A stretch of DNA of 42,442 nucleotides from JAFAHZ01 sp035656415 (GTDB lineage: Bacteria; Vulcanimicrobiota; Vulcanimicrobiia; Vulcanimicrobiales; Vulcanimicrobiaceae), in NCBI GenBank assembly GCA_035656415.1, contig DASRSM010000158.1, positions 1-42,442 on the forward strand, in the 5' to 3' direction. A model generated the notes under the pieces. The model did not search any database and was not told the DNA's origin. It saw only the letters and a program-made list of their open reading frames with translations. The position numbers were made by a program, and so were the translations under genes. This document shows, piece after piece, positions 8,755-16,873 of this stretch (position 1 is the stretch's first letter; each line of letters begins with the position of its first letter).

Positions 8755-9693
8755 ATGAGTTCAGTAGCTTTAGTCGGTGGAACGGGAGCCGTTGGACAAG
8801 CGATAGCCGGCGTACTCCGCGAACAGGGGCGCGCTTACCGTGCAATAGGACGAAGCGAGGCGTCGCTTCAGAAACTTTTCGGCGACGATTCGCACGCGGA
8901 TTTGCGGATGTGGAACGCCGATGCTGCATCCGCAGCTAATGCGTTGGAAGGCGTCGAGTCCGCAATCTATCTCGTCGGGATTCCCTACGATCGCTTCGAG
9001 CTTCATCCGAAGTTGATGCGGGCGGCGCTCGACGGTGCGTTGGCCGCCGGTGTGAAACGCCTGCTGCTCGTCGGAACCGTGTATCCGTACGGATTGCCAC
9101 GTACGCGCACCGTCGACGAGACGCATCCTCGCGAACCGAACGCCTTCAATGCCAAAATGCGTAAAGAGCAAGAGGATCTCGTACTGGCCGCCCACGGTCA
9201 GGGCATCGAAACCGTCGTACTTCGCCTCCCGGATCTCTATGGGCCCGGTATGGAAAAGAGCTATTTGACGGCGCAGTTTGCGAACGCGCCGCTCGGGAAG
9301 CGATCGACCGTGATCGGCCCGATCGACGTGCGCCACGAGTGGGCGTTCATACCGGACTGCGCGCGCGTCGCCGTCCGCGTTCTCGACGAACCACGCGCCT
9401 ACGGGGCGTTCTGGAACTACGCCGGTCCGGGCGAGATTACGCAACGCCAGTTCTCGGACGAAATCTACGCTGCGTGCGGCCGGAAGCCGAAATACTTCGT
9501 CGTAAACAAGCCGCTGTTGCAACTGTTCGGCATCTTCAATCCGGAGATGCGAAACTTCGCGGAAATGAACTACCTTATGTCCGATCCGGTCATTCTCAAC
9601 GACGATCGGCTGCGCGGTTTGCTCGGCGAGCTCACTAAAACGGGCTACGACGAGGGGATCCGTCTTACGCTGCAGCGTGCCGCCTCACGCTAG
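8755..9693 (+). CDS. NAD(P)-dependent epimerase/dehydratase-like protein
   Basis: A 312-residue extended short-chain dehydrogenase-like protein. GGTGAVG at residues 8-14 is the Rossmann dinucleotide motif; LLLVGTVYPYG is the strand that carries the catalytic Ser/Thr region; VVLRLPDLYGPGM is the typical RPxxxYGP segment of sugar epimerases and reductases. In place of the usual YxxxK there is FNAKMRK, so the catalytic Tyr may be missing or shifted, which leaves the reaction open. Start ATG at 8755 has no strong ribosome site. It stands alone after the lipoprotein, divergent from it. Confidence 0.8.
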   Translation: MSSVALVGGTGAVGQAIAGVLREQGRAYRAIGRSEASLQKLFGDDSHADLRMWNADAASAANALEGVESAIYLVGIPYDRFELHPKLMRAALDGALAAGVKRLLLVGTVYPYGLPRTRTVDETHPREPNAFNAKMRKEQEDLVLAAHGQGIETVVLRLPDLYGPGMEKSYLTAQFANAPLGKRSTVIGPIDVRHEWAFIPDCARVAVRVLDEPRAYGAFWNYAGPGEITQRQFSDEIYAACGRKPKYFVVNKPLLQLFGIFNPEMRNFAEMNYLMSDPVILNDDRLRGLLGELTKTGYDEGIRLTLQRAASR

Positions 9694-9749
9694 TTAGCCG
9701 CGGCCCAAGCCGGGTATGACCAAAAATCTTGACAATGTGGAAAGCCGCG

Positions 9750-9986
9750 ATGGGCAAGTCTGCGAAATCGCATATACTGCGCGTTCTGGACGCGCACGGC
9801 GACACAACGGTTACTTTCGATCCTCAAGACCCCGCCGAAGTGGCGGATGTCGAAACGCGTTTCCGCGAGTTAATGGAACGCGGATTCACCGCCTTCGACG
9901 TGTCCACGATGCCCGCGCGGGTGATGAAAACGTTCGATCCGCGCGCGTCGGAAGTCATCGTAACTCCGCGCTTTGCCGGCGGATGA
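9750..9986 (+). CDS. Small conserved-looking protein ending in Gly-Gly
   Basis: A 78-residue soluble protein beginning MGKSAKSHILRVLD and ending VIVTPRFAGG. The start at 9750 is preferred because GGAAAG lies just upstream; starts at 9729 and 9735 are possible. It has a beta-alpha-beta look (DTTVTFDP, helix VADVETRFRELMERG, FTAFDVS). It ends two bases before the GTG of the next gene, so the pair is probably cotranscribed. I do not recognise a named family, though similar short proteins with a C-terminal Gly-Gly occur in other bacteria. The tail recalls ubiquitin-like or ThiS/MoaD-like proteins, but no E1 or JAB partner is nearby. Confidence 0.6.
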   Translation: MGKSAKSHILRVLDAHGDTTVTFDPQDPAEVADVETRFRELMERGFTAFDVSTMPARVMKTFDPRASEVIVTPRFAGG

Positions 9987-9987
9987 C

Positions 9988-10353
9988 GTGACGGTCGCCC
10001 TAGCGCTGTTCGCCGCTTCGGTCGCTGTCGTGATGCTGCTCGTGCTCCCCATCAACGAGGGGACGATGAACCCGCGGTCGTGGATTCGCGCGAAAGAACT
10101 CTTTCTGTCGAAGCTGAGCGACGCCGATCGCCGGCGCTGGCTTCACGATCGCCGTCTCACGATCGTCGGAAGTAGCGGGCGACGCTACACGCTCAAGCCA
10201 TACGAGTCATTTAACATCCGAGCCGGCGACCACGAGTACTGCCTGCGCGTGTTGGGAAAAACTCCTGCGTACGACAAGCTGCTCGCCCAGCGTCTGCTGC
10301 TCGAATCCGACGAAGCGGCGTTTCTCGCGATTGCCAATCGGCGAGAGGTGTAG
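9988..10353 (+). CDS. Small membrane-anchored hypothetical protein
   Basis: A 121-residue protein from the GTG at 9988, one base after the previous stop codon. The first 22 residues (VTVALALFAASVAVVMLLVL) form one membrane helix. An alternative ATG at 10066, with GAGGGG seven bases upstream, would give a soluble 95-residue protein without the helix. The soluble part has RRYTLKPYESFNIRAGDHEY and ends in LLESDEAAFLAIANRR, a pattern that looks conserved but which I cannot name. Its last 147 bases are overlapped by an opposite-strand ORF (10207-10626). Confidence 0.55.
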   Translation: MTVALALFAASVAVVMLLVLPINEGTMNPRSWIRAKELFLSKLSDADRRRWLHDRRLTIVGSSGRRYTLKPYESFNIRAGDHEYCLRVLGKTPAYDKLLAQRLLLESDEAAFLAIANRREV

Positions 10354-10626
10354 TCGTAGACGGCTGACGGCTTCTGCTTCAAGGAGCGCCGCGCCGAGAT
10401 CGTCTTCGAGCAGCCGTAGCAGCGATTCCACCGCGTGGCGCGAACGCGGGGCGGCAGAGCCAGTTCTTCGGAGCGCGAAAAACGTCGCGCGGTACAGGCG
10501 CTCCCAGTCGACTTTTGCGGCGCGCGTCAGCGCACGATCGTAGAGCCGCGCCACGCGGCGTATGTCGTGCGGCGCTATCCCTGCGTCGTACAAATCCTGG
10601 GCGAAGCGTTCCGTTGCGCCGTTCAC
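10207..10626 (-). CDS. Small hypothetical protein translationally coupled to DHA2 exporter
   Basis: A 139-residue ORF whose GTG start overlaps the TGA stop of the exporter gene (GTGA), the usual sign of coupling. The first 80 residues (ERFAQDLYDAGIAPHDIRRV, AAKVDWERLYRATFFALRRT) look like a helical protein with sensible composition. The last 49 residues are antisense to the 3' end of the rightward gene at 9988-10353 and probably are a run-on beyond an original stop. Family not recognised. It could be a small accessory of the exporter. Confidence 0.5.
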   Translation of the reverse strand: MNGATERFAQDLYDAGIAPHDIRRVARLYDRALTRAAKVDWERLYRATFFALRRTGSAAPRSRHAVESLLRLLEDDLGAALLEAEAVSRLRLHLSPIGNREKRRFVGFEQQTLGEQLVVRRSFSQHAQAVLVVAGSDVK

Positions 10627-12146
10627 GTCGTTGCCTTTCTGCGTGGAAAAGCCAGTGCGAGTGGTACGACCAGCGCCGCCAGCACTGCGACTAAGAAAAT
10701 CGTATCGGCAAAGCCAAGCGTGCTCGCCTGTTGCACGACGATATCCGAGAGCCGTGAAAGCGCTTGGGGCGTCGGCGCCCAACCCGATTGAGTGAGATGC
10801 TGCAAGTTCAGCGCGCCGGCGATGGCGTCGGAGTGAAACGACGTGCGCCGATCGAACACGGCAATACTGACCGCGCTCGCGACCGATCCTCCCAGCTGCA
10901 CGCACAACGTAATGATCGGCGAAATTTTGCCGTTGAGCTGGGCCGGCGTCGTGCTGAGAATACCGACGATGAGCGGCACGAGAACCAGCGACTGCCCGAT
11001 GCCTGAAACGAAGAGCGCGACGCCGAGCGTTCCGAACGGCGTTTCCGATGTCATGCTCGTCGCTAGCCAGTACAGCGATATCGCCGACAACACGAAGCCG
11101 GTTCCCAACATATAGCGTACCGGTGCGCCGCGCTCGGCCATCGTCGCAAATACGGGAGTGAGAATCACGACCGGAATCGCACGCGTCATCAGCAGCATGC
11201 CGCTGTCGAAAGCGGGATAGCCGAGAACGAGCGACGAGTAGAGCGGCGTGACGATCGCGGGTGCGAAGATCAGCGCGCCGAACGCGAGGGCGAGCAGCGA
11301 ACCCGTCCACACGCTCCGAAAGCGCAGCACGTGCAGGTCGACGGCGGGAGATTTCGTTCCGGACCACTGCCACCACGCAAACGTTGCCAGTGCGACCAAC
11401 GCCAGGCCTCCGGCGAGCCGCATATGCGGATCGGCGAACCAGTCGTTGCGCTCGCCGTTATCGAGCAGCACTTGCATCGAGCCTAAGCCGAGTGCCAGCA
11501 GCCCGACGCCGGTCCAATCGATCTTCTGGCGCTGCGGCGGTATAGGATTACGCAGCAGCGCAAAAATGACGAGCGCCGCGAGCGTACCGGGAACGATGTT
11601 GACGTCGAAGATCCACTTCCACGAAAAGTTGTCGGTGATGTAACCGCCGGCCAGCGGACCGAACGCCGGTCCCAAGATCAGCGCCATCGCAAAGAGCGCC
11701 GAGCTGATCCCGATCGCTTTCGGCGGAAACGTCTCGCGCATCACGACCTGCGACGTAGCGATCAAACCTCCGCCGAATGCGCCCTGCAAAACGCGAAATG
11801 CGACGAGCGGACCGAGCGCCGTCGCCGTGCTGCAGAGAAACGACGCGATGGTAAAGCCGACGATGCAGCCCGCAAAGTATGCTCGGCGTCCGAACATTCG
11901 CGTCAAAAACGGATTGAGCGGAATGGCCACCACGTTGGAAATGATGTAACCGGTAACGATCCAGATGCCTTCGTCGATCGAGGCGCCGATGTTGCCTTCG
12001 ATCGTCGGCAGCGAGACGTTGACGATCGTCGAGTCGAGCGTTTCCAACAGCGACGCGAGCATGACCGCGACGACGATCAGCAGACGCCGCATTCCGTACT
12101 CGACGACCGGGCGGCCTTCGCTTGCGGAGGGTGCCGGGTACTCCAT
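10623..12146 (-). CDS. DHA2-family (EmrB/QacA) multidrug efflux MFS transporter
   Basis: A 507-residue, 14-helix transporter. LLETLDSTIVNVSLPTIEGN at residues 37-56 is the signature of the EmrB/QacA drug:H+ antiporters, and GGGLIATSQVVMRE with ALILGPAFGPLAGGYI is motif C of the antiporters. It is divergent from a TetR regulator, with operator-like dyads between. No membrane-fusion (EmrA) or TolC partner is in the window. GAATTCCTCC upstream of the ATG (read as GGAGGAATTC on the minus strand) gives a strong ribosome site. Its stop overlaps the GTG of the small downstream gene. Confidence 0.9.
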   Translation of the reverse strand: MEYPAPSASEGRPVVEYGMRRLLIVVAVMLASLLETLDSTIVNVSLPTIEGNIGASIDEGIWIVTGYIISNVVAIPLNPFLTRMFGRRAYFAGCIVGFTIASFLCSTATALGPLVAFRVLQGAFGGGLIATSQVVMRETFPPKAIGISSALFAMALILGPAFGPLAGGYITDNFSWKWIFDVNIVPGTLAALVIFALLRNPIPPQRQKIDWTGVGLLALGLGSMQVLLDNGERNDWFADPHMRLAGGLALVALATFAWWQWSGTKSPAVDLHVLRFRSVWTGSLLALAFGALIFAPAIVTPLYSSLVLGYPAFDSGMLLMTRAIPVVILTPVFATMAERGAPVRYMLGTGFVLSAISLYWLATSMTSETPFGTLGVALFVSGIGQSLVLVPLIVGILSTTPAQLNGKISPIITLCVQLGGSVASAVSIAVFDRRTSFHSDAIAGALNLQHLTQSGWAPTPQALSRLSDIVVQQASTLGFADTIFLVAVLAALVVPLALAFPRRKATT

Positions 12147-12155
12147 GAATTCCTC

Positions 12156-12201
12156 CTGAACGGCGTTCAGTGAACAGCGTTTATTTTACGCCTCACGTTC
12201 A
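12156..12201. promoter_or_regulatory. Operator-like dyads between TetR and exporter genes
   Basis: CTGAAC-GGC-GTTCAG at 12156-12170 is a perfect palindrome with a three-base centre. Right next to it TGAAC at 12171-12175 pairs with GTTCA at 12197-12201, with inner GCGT and ACGC arms. Repeated TGAAC/GTTCA half-sites between a TetR gene and its divergent exporter are the expected layout of an autoregulated operator. The first site overlaps the exporter's ribosome site region. Confidence 0.65.
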
Positions 12202-12226
12202 TTTTGTCAAGGCCTTCGGCTATACT
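12198..12226 (+). promoter_or_regulatory. Putative promoter of the TetR gene, possibly leaderless
   Basis: TATACT at 12221-12226 is a good -10 box; TTCATT at 12198-12203 is a weak -35 at 17-base spacing and overlaps the GTTCA operator half-site. A start point about seven bases after the -10 falls on or next to the GTG at 12233, so the message may be leaderless. Confidence 0.45.
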
Positions 12227-12232
12227 CAGGGG

Positions 12233-12850
12233 GTGGCAAAAGTCCAGCGGCGCGAGCGCGAGCGCGCGGAGTTCCGGGAAGAGGTCCTGGCCGCCGCACG
12301 CAAGATCGTCCTCGAAGAAGGCTTCGATGCGCTCACTATGCGCAAGATCGCCGACGCCATCGAGTACGCGCCGGGCACGATCTATCTCTACTTTGAAAGC
12401 CGCGACGCGATCGCGTTCGAGCTCTGCCTTGCCGGCTTTGCGGCGTTCTTAACGGCACTAGCGCCGGCCACGGCCATCGCCGATCCGCTCGAACGCCTCA
12501 TCGAATTGGGACGTCGCTACATCGCGTTCGGCCTCGAGGACCCCGAGACGTACCGGCTGCTGTTCATGGAGAGTCCGAAATACTCGTCCGCCGGATTTCA
12601 GGAACGCAGCGAAGCTCCAAACAGTCCCGGAATACAAGCGCTGGCCATTCTCGCAGGAATTTTCGACGAGCTTCGCGCGCAGAAGCGCTTAAACTCGAAG
12701 ACCGATTCGCAAACGCTCGCTGAGACGACGTGGGCCGCCGTTCACGGCATCGTCGGGTTGAAGATCGCAAACCACGATTTTCCGAAGTCTACGGCGGAAG
12801 CGCTGTTACAGTCCATGTTCGACGCGCTCATTTACGGGTTCGTTACGTAA
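12233..12850 (+). CDS. TetR/AcrR-family transcriptional repressor
   Basis: A 205-residue regulator from the GTG at 12233. The N-terminal helix-turn-helix domain (FREEVLAAARKIVLEEGF, ALTMRKIADAIEYAPGTIYLYFESRDAI) is textbook TetR. The C-terminal half carries WAAVHGIVGLKIA, the WHG-type ligand domain. An in-frame ATG at 12170 exists, but it would overlap the operator and lies upstream of the predicted -10 box. It very likely represses the divergent DHA2 exporter and itself. Ends six bases before the convergent peptide-binding lipoprotein. Confidence 0.9.
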   Translation: MAKVQRRERERAEFREEVLAAARKIVLEEGFDALTMRKIADAIEYAPGTIYLYFESRDAIAFELCLAGFAAFLTALAPATAIADPLERLIELGRRYIAFGLEDPETYRLLFMESPKYSSAGFQERSEAPNSPGIQALAILAGIFDELRAQKRLNSKTDSQTLAETTWAAVHGIVGLKIANHDFPKSTAEALLQSMFDALIYGFVT

Positions 12851-12856
12851 GTCGTC

Positions 12857-14470
12857 TTAACGCGCGTCCCAGTTTTCGACGTTGACCGGTATCCACAAAA
12901 TGTTGAGTGCGTAACCCGTCACGCGCGTACTGACGCCCCGGAACAGGCGATCGTAGTACAACGGGATCACCGGAACGTCTTGGTGCACGAGGCGCTCCAT
13001 TCCGTCGAAGTCGCGCCACCGGCGCGCGTCGTCGGCGGTCGTCGCTTGGTCCGACACGAGCGCCTCAAAGGGTTTCGTGCAATAGAACGAGTGATTGGAA
13101 TCGCCGACGACCGCTTGCGAGCACTGAAGGTTAAGCGACTGTTCGGGGTCCATTCCACCAACCCACGCCTCGACCATCAACGCGGCCTTTCCGCTGCGCA
13201 ATAGTCCTTGGGGGCTGAACCAGACGCGTACCGGCTCGCTCTTGAGCTCGAAGTGCATTCCCAGCGCCGCGAGCTGCGCTTGTATTACGGTCGCGATGCG
13301 CACCATCGTGGGATTCTCGGAGGAAACGGCGATCAGGCCCGTCATCGGGACGCCGTTTTTCGTGCGCGTGCCGTTCTCAAGCCGCCAGCCGGCGGCTTCG
13401 AGCTCGCGACTTGCCGCGCCGGGGTCGTGCCCGTACGCCGGAATGGCTGCGCCCTTCCAACGGACGATCGGCGGCGGAAGGAAGCCCGTCGCCGAGTCGT
13501 ACTCGCGCTTCCACGCATTGGCGAGTTGCGTGTAGTCGAGTGCATTAGCAATCGCACGCCGCACGCGAATGTCGTTCGTCGGCTCGATCTTGGTATTCAA
13601 GTACAACAAATTCGTGCCGTTGTCCGGAATTCGCAGGACCTTGATGCGGTCGATCGTTGACGCTTCGGCGAGATTCTCGGCCGTCAGGTTTCCTATATCG
13701 ACCGCCCCCGATTGCAACGCAACGAAGTTCGAATTGAGATTGGGATAGATCTGCAAAACGATTTGCTGCAGCTTCGGCTTCGGCGCATAGTACGGGTTGG
13801 GTACGAACACGATCTTGTCGCCGCGCGCCCATTCCTTCACACGAAAAGGTCCGGTTCCAAACGGTGCGTTTTCCCAGGGCGTTCCGAGGACCTTAGTATC
13901 GGAGAACGCGTGCTTCGGCAGAATGCCGAAGATGAAGTCGCCTTCCGCCAGAAGCTCGTACACCGCCGCGTTCCACGGCCGGCGCAGCTTAATCGTTACC
14001 GTGTAGGGATCGGGTGTTTGCAGCGATTCTATCGCACGATACGGTCCGACGATGACGGCATGATTGCGCGGATCGAGCACTGCTCGGTACGTGAACGCGA
14101 CGTCGGCCGACGTGAACTCGACGCCGTCGGCGAAATGCACTCCGTGCCGCAAATGATACGTAACGAGCTTACCGTCGGGAGAGATGTCGCCGTTGCTTCG
14201 CGACGGAATTCGGGTCACGAGAATGGGGACGGGCTCGTTCTGAGCGTCGAGCCCGATCAGCGTTTGGCAGAACAGCGTGTCCATCCCAGTGAGGTCCGCG
14301 TCGATCGCGACGAGCGGAACGAGCGAATTGGGATCGCCGGCGTAAGCGATGCGCAGCACGTGCGGCGGACCGGACGAAGCGGTGCTCGCGTGCGAGCATG
14401 CGACGAGCAGCACGAGCATCGCAATCCGCCCGGCTGCCGCGCGGAGCGAGCGGATAGCGCTACGTTGCAA
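12857..14470 (-). CDS. Peptide/nickel-type ABC substrate-binding lipoprotein (SBP family 5)
   Basis: A 537-residue extracytoplasmic binding protein with a signal peptide and lipobox (VLLVACSHA). The body matches SBP_bac_5 (OppA/DppA): GKLVTYHLRHGVHFADGVEF and FTSADVAFTYRAVLDP early, FGTGPFRVKEWARGDKIVFV mid, DIRVRRAIANALDY later. Members bind oligopeptides or similar ligands for ABC import. No permease or ATPase gene is near, so it is an orphan here. It begins inside the end of the rhomboid gene (11-base overlap), so the two are one operon. Confidence 0.88.
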   Translation of the reverse strand: MQRSAIRSLRAAAGRIAMLVLLVACSHASTASSGPPHVLRIAYAGDPNSLVPLVAIDADLTGMDTLFCQTLIGLDAQNEPVPILVTRIPSRSNGDISPDGKLVTYHLRHGVHFADGVEFTSADVAFTYRAVLDPRNHAVIVGPYRAIESLQTPDPYTVTIKLRRPWNAAVYELLAEGDFIFGILPKHAFSDTKVLGTPWENAPFGTGPFRVKEWARGDKIVFVPNPYYAPKPKLQQIVLQIYPNLNSNFVALQSGAVDIGNLTAENLAEASTIDRIKVLRIPDNGTNLLYLNTKIEPTNDIRVRRAIANALDYTQLANAWKREYDSATGFLPPPIVRWKGAAIPAYGHDPGAASRELEAAGWRLENGTRTKNGVPMTGLIAVSSENPTMVRIATVIQAQLAALGMHFELKSEPVRVWFSPQGLLRSGKAALMVEAWVGGMDPEQSLNLQCSQAVVGDSNHSFYCTKPFEALVSDQATTADDARRWRDFDGMERLVHQDVPVIPLYYDRLFRGVSTRVTGYALNILWIPVNVENWDAR

Positions 14471-15104
14471 TCGCCCTCAATCGCTGGAAAAGCCGTGCGA
14501 AGACGAGTCCAAAGATCATGCCGCCGACGTGCGCAAGGTACGCAACGCCATTGGATTCGTGCGGAGCGATCTGACCCGCGTTCCAAATTTGCAGTACGAA
14601 CCACAAGCCGATGAAGAGGATGGCCGGAACGTAGGCGATCCGTACGAAAATCGCGATGACGAGTACGGTGCGGATCCGGTCGTTCGGAAACGTCGCCAGA
14701 AACGCGCCCATTACCGCTGCAATCGCGCCGCTGGCACCGAGATTCGGAACGGTCGAGTGCGGATCGAACGCAACCTGCGTCGCCATTGCGGCCACACCGC
14801 CAAGGAAATAGAAGACGAGGTAGCGCCACGAGCCCATGGAGTCCTCGACTTCCGGCCCGAACGCCCACAAGAACACCATATTGCCGAGAATGTGCGACCA
14901 GCCGGCGTGCATGAACATCGCCGTGAAAATCGTCTCGAGGTGCTGGCCGGACGTTATTTGCGCGGGGACGAGCGACCACCGCAGAACGAACTGATCTCCG
15001 AAGGCAAGCTCGGCCCCGAAGACGACGAAGTTCGCGACGACGATCGCCAACGTTGCGACCGGAAAGTGCGTCGGCCGACGCGACGCATCGGTCAGCGGGA
15101 TCAT
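14460..15104 (-). CDS. Rhomboid-family intramembrane serine protease
   Basis: A 214-residue membrane protein with six or seven helices, from the ATG at 15104. MFMHAGWSHILGNMVFLWAFG contains the conserved oxyanion-side His and Asn; GASGAIAAVMGA holds the catalytic Ser; YLAHVGGMIFGL holds the catalytic His. It cleaves transmembrane segments of other proteins. An upstream in-frame extension of 58 residues exists but is of low-complexity composition and lacks family likeness. No clear ribosome site. Its 3' end overlaps the start of the peptide-binding lipoprotein. Confidence 0.9.
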   Translation of the reverse strand: MIPLTDASRRPTHFPVATLAIVVANFVVFGAELAFGDQFVLRWSLVPAQITSGQHLETIFTAMFMHAGWSHILGNMVFLWAFGPEVEDSMGSWRYLVFYFLGGVAAMATQVAFDPHSTVPNLGASGAIAAVMGAFLATFPNDRIRTVLVIAIFVRIAYVPAILFIGLWFVLQIWNAGQIAPHESNGVAYLAHVGGMIFGLVFARLFQRLRAIAT

Positions 15105-15162
15105 GGCCGGAGGCTTCTCAGATCCACTTTTATCGACCTCTCGAGTTGCTTTAATCGCGTCC

Positions 15163-15345
15163 TTAAGGCGGTAACGCGTACCACCTCGAGCGATCGTAAC
15201 TGACGCGCCACGGACGCTCGCCGGTGTAGCTCCAATAGTAACCGCCGTTATTGCAGCCGCCTCCGGCGCCGATGGCACGCGCGCACAAGTACACGTTCAC
15301 CCGATGGTTGCCGTAGGAAATCTTTCCGAAACGCCGTAGGGAACG
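15163..15345 (-). pseudogene. Possible C-terminal remnant of a Cys/Tyr/Trp-rich secreted protein
   Basis: Between the rhomboid start and the amidohydrolase stop, one minus-strand frame reads on from the amidohydrolase stop codon for 60 codons to TAA at 15163. It contains YGNHRVNVYLCARAIGAGGG, then CNNGGYYWSYTGERPWRVSY and ends RWYALPP, with high GC at third codon positions, as in coding DNA. The only start is a GTG at 15300 with no ribosome site. I read it as the tail of a lost gene or a small unrecognised one. The rest of this 240-base gap shows nothing else. Confidence 0.4.
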
Positions 15346-16731
15346 CTATATTAGCCGGTTTGCGGCGACTTTCTGGCCGCCGATCATTATCAGCGCCGGC
15401 GAGCTTTCCATTACCGAGATCTGGCGCGTCGGATCGCCGTTGAAGGCTACGACGTCGGCGAGCTTTCCGGGCGCCAACTCGCCGCGATCGCTCGTACCGA
15501 GCAGAGCCGCGGCGCTGGCAGTTGCGGAACGCAACACATCGATCGGACGCATTCCGAGTCCGACCATCAAAGCGAAATCTTTGTTGTTTTCGTGGTGCGG
15601 AAACACACCCGCATCCGTTCCGTACGAAATTATGACGGCTGATGCGATCGCTCGATGCATTCCCTGATTACGAAGCGTCGCGGCGTACTCGGCCTTCTGG
15701 ACCGACGACGGCGGAATGTGATTTGGATTACCGGGCTGGAGAATGGAATCGAGTGCCCACAGCGTGGGAACGAGATTGGTGCCGCGTTGCTGCATGTTGG
15801 CCAGCGTTTTCTCGCTCACGCCGGTTCCGTGCTCGACCGAGTGCACGCCGCCCTCGACCGCGATCGCGATGCCGGGGTCGCCGTGCGCGTGGGCCGCAAC
15901 TTTGCGCCCGAACTTCGTCGACTCGTCGACGACCGCTTGCACTTCATCCAAATTGAATTGCGGGATGTCCCACGTATCCCCGTACGAGAGCACGCCGCCG
16001 GTTGAAAGAATCTTGATGACGTCGACGTGCAGTTTTACGTTTTGGCGTACCTTCTCGCGAAAGGCGTACGGGCCGTACGCGATCGCGCCGCCCTTGACCG
16101 TTGGATCCTCATCCACCCAGCCCGGCACGTCGTTGGAATCGCCGTGGCCGCCCGTGATCGATAACGCCTGCGCGGCCGCGAGGATGCGCGGACCGACGAT
16201 CGCGCCGTTGGCGATCGTATCGCGCACCGCCAGGTCGATGCCGGCGCCTCCGCCCACGTCGCGAATGGTCGTAAAACCGTTGCGCAGCATCGATTGCGCG
16301 TTACGCACGGCGTAGATCGTCGCCTCGGGAACGTTGTCCGCCGTCCGGTACTTCGGAAACATCAACGTCAAATAATACGACGGCATGATGAACGGCGACA
16401 CGTGTGTGTGACAGTCGATCAATCCCGGCATGATCGTCGCGTCGCCCAGCTCGATCGTGGTCGCGCCGCTTCCGGCGTCGCCTTCGCTCATCGACACGAT
16501 GCGATCGCCTTTGACGACGAGCACGCCCGGCGTTTGCATGGCGGTACCGGTAAAGAGCCGGGCCGCTTTGAGGACGACGACGCTCGAAGCGGCCGACGCT
16601 TTCCACGGCATCGCGAGAGCCGCACCCGTCGCGGCCAAGCCGGCGAGAAAAGCGCGTCGTTCGAGTGAGTGTTTGGCCTCAGTGAAAACGCGGTGCGAAT
16701 ACGGTGCGTGCGGACAGCGGCAATCGATCAT
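15346..16731 (-). CDS. Secreted amidohydrolase (imidazolonepropionase/prolidase-like)
   Basis: A 461-residue metal-dependent amidohydrolase. SLERRAFLAGLAATGAALAM near the N-terminus is a twin-arginine-like signal, so it is likely exported folded. TIMPGLIDCHTHVSPF gives the HxH metal ligands, KVAAHAHGDPGI and GVHSVEHGTG further metal His residues, and YGTDAGVFPHH the catalytic Asp. This layout matches Xaa-Pro dipeptidase-like and imidazolonepropionase-related amidohydrolases acting on dipeptides or similar amides. Start at 16731 places the Arg pair within the usual distance; an ATG at 16803 is also open. Confidence 0.87.
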   Translation of the reverse strand: MIDCRCPHAPYSHRVFTEAKHSLERRAFLAGLAATGAALAMPWKASAASSVVVLKAARLFTGTAMQTPGVLVVKGDRIVSMSEGDAGSGATTIELGDATIMPGLIDCHTHVSPFIMPSYYLTLMFPKYRTADNVPEATIYAVRNAQSMLRNGFTTIRDVGGGAGIDLAVRDTIANGAIVGPRILAAAQALSITGGHGDSNDVPGWVDEDPTVKGGAIAYGPYAFREKVRQNVKLHVDVIKILSTGGVLSYGDTWDIPQFNLDEVQAVVDESTKFGRKVAAHAHGDPGIAIAVEGGVHSVEHGTGVSEKTLANMQQRGTNLVPTLWALDSILQPGNPNHIPPSSVQKAEYAATLRNQGMHRAIASAVIISYGTDAGVFPHHENNKDFALMVGLGMRPIDVLRSATASAAALLGTSDRGELAPGKLADVVAFNGDPTRQISVMESSPALIMIGGQKVAANRLI

Positions 16732-16873
16732 GATGACGCTAGCTACGCTGCGATTCGAGCCGACTCCCGCACGCTTGCGCAGGTCACCGTCGTAGAGAAA
16801 CAACCGTCACGCCGCGCGAGAATCCGGCATGCCGCGCGTACGTTTAAGCAAAGTGTGGGAAAATCACACCCGG

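Noticed and set aside
9729..9778. TTGACA at 9729 with TATACT at 9773 as a promoter
   Set aside because: The spacing is 38 bases, far from the 17 needed, and TATACT lies inside the gene.
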